Shown: positions 6,542 to 10,595 of the stretch, one piece after another | Layout: the number at the start of each line of letters is the position of its first letter | How positions within the stretch are numbered: the stretch's first letter is position 1 | Assembly: GCA_964398035.1 (NCBI GenBank) | Contig: CAYNLI010000101.1 | Location: 1 to 10,595, forward strand | From: Saonia sp964398035 | Lineage (GTDB): Bacteria > Bacteroidota > Bacteroidia > Flavobacteriales > Flavobacteriaceae | Reading direction: 5' to 3' | DNA: 10,595 nucleotides | Notes under the pieces: generated by a model | What the model was told of the DNA's origin: nothing | The model's input: the letters and a program-made list of their open reading frames with translations, nothing else | Database searches by the model: none | Position numbers and translations under genes: made by a program

Positions 6542-6576
6542 AAAAAACCACTTCTTACTGAGGTGGTTTTTTAATT
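6542..6576 (+). terminator. Intrinsic terminator after the bacilliredoxin gene
   Basis: A 13-bp stem pairs 6542-6554 with 6560-6572 (core CCACTTC / GAGGTGG, one U-G wobble) around the loop TTACT. Flanking A and T runs extend the stem and give the U-tract on the plus strand. It lies between the bacilliredoxin stop and the SDR start. Confidence 0.88.
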
Positions 6577-6584
6577 TTAACCCG

Positions 6585-6596
6585 TATCTTTCTTTG
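6585..6596 (+). promoter_or_regulatory. Candidate -7 box directly before the SDR start
   Basis: TATCTTTC (6585-6592) matches TAnnTTT with C in place of the last G, and TTTCTTTG (6589-6596) is an overlapping alternative. Either would place transcription initiation at or next to the ATG at 6598, implying a leaderless or nearly leaderless mRNA. No -33 TTG is seen; that region falls in the preceding terminator. Confidence 0.35.
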
Positions 6597-6597
6597 T

Positions 6598-7311
6598 ATG
6601 CAAAAAGCTATAGTCATAGGAGCATCATCTGGAATAGGCTTGGAGCTGTCAAAAATTCTTGCTAAAAGCAATCATCTTGTTGGTATTACTGGCAGAAGAA
6701 AAACCTTGCTTAAAAATTTACAAGCTGAATCTCCAACCTATTTCATTGTTGAATCCTTCGACTGTACCAAGGAAAATGCTATTGAACATCTTGAAAAACT
6801 TGTCAACAAACTTAATGGTTTAGATGTATTGATTTTTAATTCAGGAATGGGTGAAATCAACAAAAACCTTAATTATACCATTGAAGAGGAAACCAACAAA
6901 TTGAATGTAGTGGCCTTTACCAAAATAGTTGGTTGGGGATTTAATTATTTTAAAAATCAAGGACAAGGACAATTAGTTGCTATCTCCTCTATTGCCGGAC
7001 TTCGAGGAGGCAGGCACGCTCCCGCATACAATGCATCCAAAGCATATCAAATCAGTTATCTTGAAGGGTTAAGGCAGAAAACAAAAAAACTAAATCTAAA
7101 TATTACAATTACAGATATTAGGCCAGGTTTTGTAGATACAGATATGGCAAAAGGTGATGGTAAATTTTGGGTAGCACCAAAAGAAAAAGCTGCCAAACAA
7201 ATTTATAACCATATTGTAAGAAAAAATGATGTCGCTTACGTGACAAAAAGATGGTATTTTGTTGCCATCTTTGTGAAAATTTTACCCAATTGGTTGTATA
7301 ACCGGCTATAA
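6598..7311 (+). CDS. SDR family NAD(P)-dependent oxidoreductase
   Basis: A 237-residue short-chain dehydrogenase/reductase of the classical type. It has the nucleotide-binding motif GASSGIG (residues 8-14), TGRR (31-34), which suggests an NADPH preference, NSG (81-83) in place of the usual NAG, the catalytic Asn103 (KLNVV), Ser131 (SSIAG), Tyr144 and Lys148 (YNASK), and the RPGFVDT segment (175-181). Residues 219-237 are hydrophobic and end abruptly, which may allow contact with the membrane. The substrate cannot be read from the sequence. The start is fixed by the Rossmann motif only eight residues in, with no other ATG nearby. It is the first gene of a tight operon with a PlsC acyltransferase (1-bp gap) and an HD hydrolase, so a lipid-related carbonyl substrate is a reasonable guess but unproven. 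Confidence 0.92.
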   Translation: MQKAIVIGASSGIGLELSKILAKSNHLVGITGRRKTLLKNLQAESPTYFIVESFDCTKENAIEHLEKLVNKLNGLDVLIFNSGMGEINKNLNYTIEEETNKLNVVAFTKIVGWGFNYFKNQGQGQLVAISSIAGLRGGRHAPAYNASKAYQISYLEGLRQKTKKLNLNITITDIRPGFVDTDMAKGDGKFWVAPKEKAAKQIYNHIVRKNDVAYVTKRWYFVAIFVKILPNWLYNRL

Positions 7312-7312
7312 C

Positions 7313-8050
7313 ATGCTAAAAATATTCTCATATCCCATTTCCTTTATTTTCTTCCTAGCCTTTGGGTTAACCTTGGCCTTTTTTCACCCAATTCAGTGGA
7401 TCTGTTTAACTGTTTTTGGCCATAAGGCCCATAATCTAAGTGTAAGCCTTCTTAACTGGACCCTTATGCGGTGTACAAATATTTTGGGCGCTAGATATTC
7501 ATTTAACAATCCTCATAAAATCCCAAAAGACAGACCACTCATTATTGTTACCAACCACCAAAGCATGTATGATATATCGCCCATTGTGTGGCACATGCGC
7601 AAACACCAACCAAAGTTTGTGAGCAAAAAAGAATTGGGAAAAGGAATCCCCAGTGTATCCTATAACCTTAGAAACAATGGCTCAGTATTAATTGACAGAA
7701 ACGATAACAAACAGGCCATATCCGAAATCATGAAACTTGGAAAGGCGATTGAAAAAAACAATTGGAGTGCCGTAATTTTCCCTGAAGGAACAAGAAGTAG
7801 AACGGGGCATCCCAAAAAATTTCAACCCACTGGACTAAAAATATTGCTTAAAAATGCTCCATCGGCATTAATAGTTCCCATCAGCATAAATAATTCATGG
7901 AAGATGCTTCGGTATGGTAAATTCCCCATGGGTCTAGGCGCCTATATTACCCATGATGTACACACTCCCATAGAAAATAAAGGAAATTTAGATGATTTGG
8001 TGACCATGATAGAAAAACAAATTACCTCTGGTATTACTTCTTTTAAATGA
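7313..8050 (+). CDS. plsC: 1-acyl-sn-glycerol-3-phosphate acyltransferase (PlsC-like)
   Basis: A 245-residue membrane acyltransferase that would attach a second acyl chain to lysophosphatidic acid to make phosphatidic acid at the inner membrane. Seen: an N-terminal hydrophobic segment (about residues 8-35), the catalytic block I NHQSMYD (NHx4D, residues 81-87), block II SVLIDRN (124-130), block III FPEGTRSR (156-163), and a block IV-like VPISINNS (188-195). Length is normal for PlsC. The related plsC-type ornithine-lipid (OlsA) or lysophospholipid acyltransferases share these motifs, so acceptor specificity is uncertain. The ATG starts one base after the SDR stop, and the HD gene overlaps its end by four bases (ATGA), so the three are almost certainly one translationally coupled operon. 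Confidence 0.92.
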   Translation: MLKIFSYPISFIFFLAFGLTLAFFHPIQWICLTVFGHKAHNLSVSLLNWTLMRCTNILGARYSFNNPHKIPKDRPLIIVTNHQSMYDISPIVWHMRKHQPKFVSKKELGKGIPSVSYNLRNNGSVLIDRNDNKQAISEIMKLGKAIEKNNWSAVIFPEGTRSRTGHPKKFQPTGLKILLKNAPSALIVPISINNSWKMLRYGKFPMGLGAYITHDVHTPIENKGNLDDLVTMIEKQITSGITSFK

Positions 8051-8703
8051 CACATACAGACCTAATTGAAAAGACCATTTCTTTTGTAAAAGAAACTTTA
8101 AAAGATGCTGAGGGCGGGCATGACTGGTTCCACACACATCGCGTATTTTTAAATGCCCAGCATATTGCAAAAGGTGAAAAGGCAAATAAATTGATTGTTT
8201 CCCTTGGCGCTTTGCTTCATGACATTGCCGACGCCAAATTCCATGATGGCGATGAAACCATTGGACCCAAATTGGCCAAGGATTTTCTTTTTTCTATACA
8301 GGTTGATGAAAAAACCATAGACCATGTAATCAATATCATTAACCACATTTCTTTTAAAAACAGTTTAGAAAGTGGTAAAAAATTCACCTCGTTAGAACTA
8401 CAAGTAATACAGGATGCAGACCGATTAGATGCCATAGGTGCCATAGGGATTGCCAGAGCATTCAATTATGGCGGGTTTAAGAACAGGACAATGCACGACC
8501 CTGTTATTGCTCCCAACTTAAACATGACCAAGGAGGAGTATAAAAAAAGCAGCGCTCCGACCATTAACCATTTCTACGAAAAATTATTGCTGCTCAAAGA
8601 CAAAATGAATACCCAAACGGGAAAGCAATTGGCAGAAGAACGGCACCAATATATGCTGAATTTTCTAGAGCAATTCTATAAAGAATGGAATGGGAATATC
8701 TAA
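8047..8703 (+). CDS. HD domain phosphohydrolase (YedJ/YpgQ-like)
   Basis: A 218-residue metal-dependent HD-superfamily hydrolase. The HD site is visible: His31 (HTHR), His58-Asp59 (LLHDIAD) and Asp123 or Asp125 in QDADRLDAIGAIGIAR, a segment typical of the YedJ/YpgQ branch. YpgQ of Bacillus has been reported to hydrolyse nucleoside triphosphates and release pyrophosphate, so a nucleotide substrate is possible, but this is carried over by family only. Residues 145-175 (the GGFKNRTMHDP region to SAPTINHFYEKL) match the conserved C-terminal part of this branch. The start ATG overlaps the plsC stop (ATGA, 8047-8050), showing coupling to the lipid acyltransferase gene. No HD-linked GGDEF or RelA domain is present. 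Confidence 0.9.
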   Translation: MTHTDLIEKTISFVKETLKDAEGGHDWFHTHRVFLNAQHIAKGEKANKLIVSLGALLHDIADAKFHDGDETIGPKLAKDFLFSIQVDEKTIDHVINIINHISFKNSLESGKKFTSLELQVIQDADRLDAIGAIGIARAFNYGGFKNRTMHDPVIAPNLNMTKEEYKKSSAPTINHFYEKLLLLKDKMNTQTGKQLAEERHQYMLNFLEQFYKEWNGNI

Positions 8704-8720
8704 GTTATTTTACTCAAACG

Positions 8721-8752
8721 TTATAGTTTTACATGCTATGACCAAACTATAA
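8721..8752. repeat. 9-bp inverted repeat between HD and Gfo/Idh genes
   Basis: TTATAGTTT (8721-8729) and AAACTATAA (8744-8752) are perfect reverse complements around a 14-base spacer. The stem is AT-rich and has no proper U-tract, so it would be a weak terminator for the upstream operon; it could equally be an operator for the gene at 8810. Confidence 0.5.
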
Positions 8753-8771
8753 TATCTTCTTGAATTTTTTG

Positions 8772-8779
8772 TACCTTTC
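8772..8779 (+). promoter_or_regulatory. Candidate -7 box of the Gfo/Idh/MocA gene
   Basis: TACCTTTC matches TAnnTTT with C instead of the last G, 30 bp before the ATG at 8810. No TTG stands at the -33 spacing; the inverted repeat at 8721-8752 lies where an upstream regulator would bind. Confidence 0.35.
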
Positions 8780-8809
8780 AAAACTGGAAAACTACATATC
8801 CAACCCAAA

Positions 8810-10234
8810 ATGCAAAGAAGAAAGTTCCTTAAAAATGTAGCAGCTTCATCTGCTGCTTTTACCATTGTCCCAAGTTATGTAATGGGTAAAAATCATATTC
8901 CCCCCAGTGACACACTTTACGTAAGTGCCTTTGGAGTGGGTGGGCGTGGCGCAGGGGTCATCAATGATCTACAAAGAACCGGCCAAGTAAAATTTGTTTC
9001 CTTTTGTGACGTAGATGACAGAAATGCCAAAGAGACCTATGAACGCTTCCCAGATGTAAAACGCTACAAAGACTTTAGGAAAGTATACGAAAATCATTTA
9101 AAGGATATGGATGCCATTATGGTGGCAACTCCAGACCATATGCATGCCACTATTGCTTTACCTTTTATACGAGAAAAAAAGCACGCCTATGTAGAAAAGC
9201 CATTAACACACAATATATATGAAGCTCGTTTAATGACCCAAGCGGCAAAAGAGCATGGCGTAGTGACCCAAATGGGCAACCAAGGCGCTTCTAGTGATGG
9301 CAGTAGACAAGCTAAAGAATGGATAGATGCCGGTGTTATTGGCAAGGTTAAAAAGATTGATTGTTGGACCAACCGTCCTGTATGGCCACAAGGCATACCC
9401 GTACCTACAAAAAAACATAGAATACCTAAAGGGTTGGATTGGGATCTTTGGCTGGGCACAGCAAAAATGCGAGATTACAATCCTGCCTATTTGCCTTTTA
9501 AATGGCGCGGTTGGTGGGATTTTGGAACTGGAGCTTTGGGTGATATGGGTTGCCATATAATAGAAACTCCATTTAGCGCATTAGATTTAGGGTATCCAAC
9601 AGAAGCTGAAGCCAGTTGTACTACCAATTGGGTGGGTGATTTTGTTGAGGCCGATTATAGCGCTTCTTGTCCTGCTTCTTCCGTAGTTCGTTTAAAATTT
9701 GACCATGATATTCACGGCACTATAGATTTTAGTTGGAGTGATGGCGGTATTAAACCCGATTTACCAGACGACTTATTAGATGGAGAAACAATTGGAGATA
9801 CTGGTGGTGGCACTATTTTTTATGGCACCAAAGGTATTTTAGTTACGGATACGTATTCTCGTAATGCCCGGTTATTGCCTTCTAAGCAAATGAGTCTTTT
9901 AAACCCCCCTGCACAAACACTTTCAAGAATTGAAGGTGGCATGGGCGGTCACCAAAAAAACTGGGTAGAAGCTTGTTTAAACGGCGGAACTACTTCATCT
10001 GATTTTGCTAAATCTGGACCATTGACAGAGGCTGTTCTTATGGGCAACTTGGCTATTAAAGCATACCAGTACAAAACAATCAAAGAAGGTAAAAAGTTAG
10101 GCGATTGGGATCCTTTCAACTATCCTGGAAGACGTAAGTTATTATGGGATGGGGAGAACATGAAAGTGACCAACTATGACAAAGCCAACGAATGGGTAAA
10201 AAGAGAATACCGTAAAGGTTGGGAGTTGAAATAA
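8810..10234 (+). CDS. Tat-exported Gfo/Idh/MocA family oxidoreductase
   Basis: A 474-residue NAD(P)-type oxidoreductase exported already folded. The N terminus has a twin-arginine signal: RRKFLK (residues 3-8), a hydrophobic stretch (9-24) and a likely cleavage after the VMG at 24-26; no lipobox Cys is present. The Rossmann domain shows GVGGRG (42-47), CDVDD (66-70), ATPDHMHA (106-113) and the family motif EKP (129-131), whose Lys130 is the usual catalytic-site residue. The C-terminal domain has the GDMGCHI segment (244-250) with the conserved substrate-side His249. Substrate is unknown; relatives act on sugars, inositols or glycosides, and some exported Bacteroides members work in 3-keto-glycoside breakdown. 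No sugar hydrolase or SusC/D pair adjoins it here. It appears to be its own transcription unit, flanked by an inverted repeat and a strong terminator. Confidence 0.93.
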   Translation: MQRRKFLKNVAASSAAFTIVPSYVMGKNHIPPSDTLYVSAFGVGGRGAGVINDLQRTGQVKFVSFCDVDDRNAKETYERFPDVKRYKDFRKVYENHLKDMDAIMVATPDHMHATIALPFIREKKHAYVEKPLTHNIYEARLMTQAAKEHGVVTQMGNQGASSDGSRQAKEWIDAGVIGKVKKIDCWTNRPVWPQGIPVPTKKHRIPKGLDWDLWLGTAKMRDYNPAYLPFKWRGWWDFGTGALGDMGCHIIETPFSALDLGYPTEAEASCTTNWVGDFVEADYSASCPASSVVRLKFDHDIHGTIDFSWSDGGIKPDLPDDLLDGETIGDTGGGTIFYGTKGILVTDTYSRNARLLPSKQMSLLNPPAQTLSRIEGGMGGHQKNWVEACLNGGTTSSDFAKSGPLTEAVLMGNLAIKAYQYKTIKEGKKLGDWDPFNYPGRRKLLWDGENMKVTNYDKANEWVKREYRKGWELK

Positions 10235-10252
10235 ACCGAATATATTATATAC

Positions 10253-10286
10253 AAAAACCCACTAAAAAATAATTTAGTGGGTTTTT
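10253..10286. terminator. Bidirectional-looking intrinsic terminator
   Basis: A perfect 14-bp stem pairs 10253-10266 with 10273-10286 (core CCCACTAAA / TTTAGTGGG) around the loop AAATAA, with an A-run at the left edge and a T-run at the right. The symmetry gives a U-tract in both directions, fitting its place between the convergent Gfo/Idh/MocA and radical SAM genes. Confidence 0.92.
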
Positions 10287-10340
10287 AATTTTATTGATTC
10301 TATTTTTTGTGTTTTTTCTCAAAAGTCAGAAAAATGAAAA

Positions 10341-10595
10341 TTAGAATAACCGCATTTGACCATCTTTATATTCTTGGTGCAATTCCTTGTTCAATTTTGG
10401 AAAAACTTTATCCTTAAAATACGTGTGTCTTGCCAACCGTACTAGTTCATGTATTTGTTGGGCAATCTTCCCCTCGCCCCTTCCCCGTATTCTATATCTA
10501 CTGTCATTTAAAGTACCTCCATGGCAATCCTGTATTTGGTGCAGTACCTTGTCTGCCCTGTCTGGCAAGGTTTTCTTGATCCAGTCAGTAAAAAT
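10341..10595 (-). CDS. PA0069-type radical SAM protein, C-terminal fragment
   Basis: The last 84 codons of a gene that starts beyond the right edge; the frame is open to base 10595, so the in-frame TTG at 10568 is not a start. The visible part has the C-terminal signature of the PA0069/Rv2578c radical SAM family: a FTDWIKKTLPDRADKVL-like helix, then DCHGGTLNDS, then a basic RIRGRGEGKIAQQIHEL stretch and a tail ending in MRLF. The CxxxCxxC iron-sulfur motif of radical SAM enzymes is N-terminal and therefore outside the window. The family's reaction is not established. It is convergent with the Gfo/Idh/MocA gene and separated from it by the terminator at 10253-10286. The identification relies on memory of the family's C-terminal pattern. 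Confidence 0.8.
   Translation of the reverse strand: MFTDWIKKTLPDRADKVLHQIQDCHGGTLNDSRYRIRGRGEGKIAQQIHELVRLARHTYFKDKVFPKLNKELHQEYKDGQMRLF

Noticed and set aside
9187..9560. Three alternative frames of 77-108 codons inside the Gfo/Idh/MocA gene
   Set aside because: The main frame carries intact family motifs throughout this stretch; the others are by-products of its codon use.
1..10595. CRISPR array, tRNA, rRNA, insertion sequence, phage or defence island
   Set aside because: No tandem spaced repeats, tRNA-like cloverleaf, transposase, integrase, nuclease-defence or toxin-antitoxin pair was seen; all long frames fit conserved chromosomal families.

Overview
The window reads as a chromosomal segment of a Bacteroidota bacterium, most likely a marine Flavobacteriaceae member. 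Reasons: AT-rich DNA, absence of clear Shine-Dalgarno sequences, several exact copies of the Bacteroidota sigma-factor -7 box TAnnTTTG just upstream of genes, and protein families in their flavobacterial form (DUF3109, a LytS-type histidine kinase with membrane-anchored coiled coil, Tat-exported Gfo/Idh/MocA oxidoreductase). There is no sign of a phage, transposon, CRISPR array, rRNA or tRNA, and gene-poor stretches are all below about 135 bp.

Left part (1-4460): the 3' part of a LytS-type sensor kinase runs into a convergent DUF3109 cysteine-rich protein (tails overlap by 8 bp). DUF3109 and a MarC-family membrane protein diverge from a 124-bp region carrying a -7 box on each strand. A 67-residue two-helix membrane protein follows marC and ends on a shared TTAA with the convergent S41 carboxy-terminal protease, which lies directly behind a dCMP deaminase-like gene (13-bp gap).

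Middle part (4569-6576): a HupE/UreJ-type membrane protein and a TerB+DnaJ co-chaperone on the minus strand, with a perfect 11-bp inverted repeat between them, then a divergent BrxA/BrxB bacilliredoxin-like gene followed by a strong intrinsic terminator.

Right part (6598-10595): a compact plus-strand operon SDR oxidoreductase - PlsC acyltransferase - HD phosphohydrolase (1-bp gap, then 4-bp overlap), then a separately transcribed Tat-exported Gfo/Idh/MocA oxidoreductase. A bidirectional-looking terminator separates it from the convergent C-terminal end of a PA0069-type radical SAM protein that runs off the window.

Most genes are conserved housekeeping or accessory metabolic types. I did not find a convincing undescribed system. 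The most useful observations are start-site corrections forced by promoter boxes, an unexplained inverted repeat, an uncharacterised small membrane protein next to marC, and the SDR-PlsC-HD operon.
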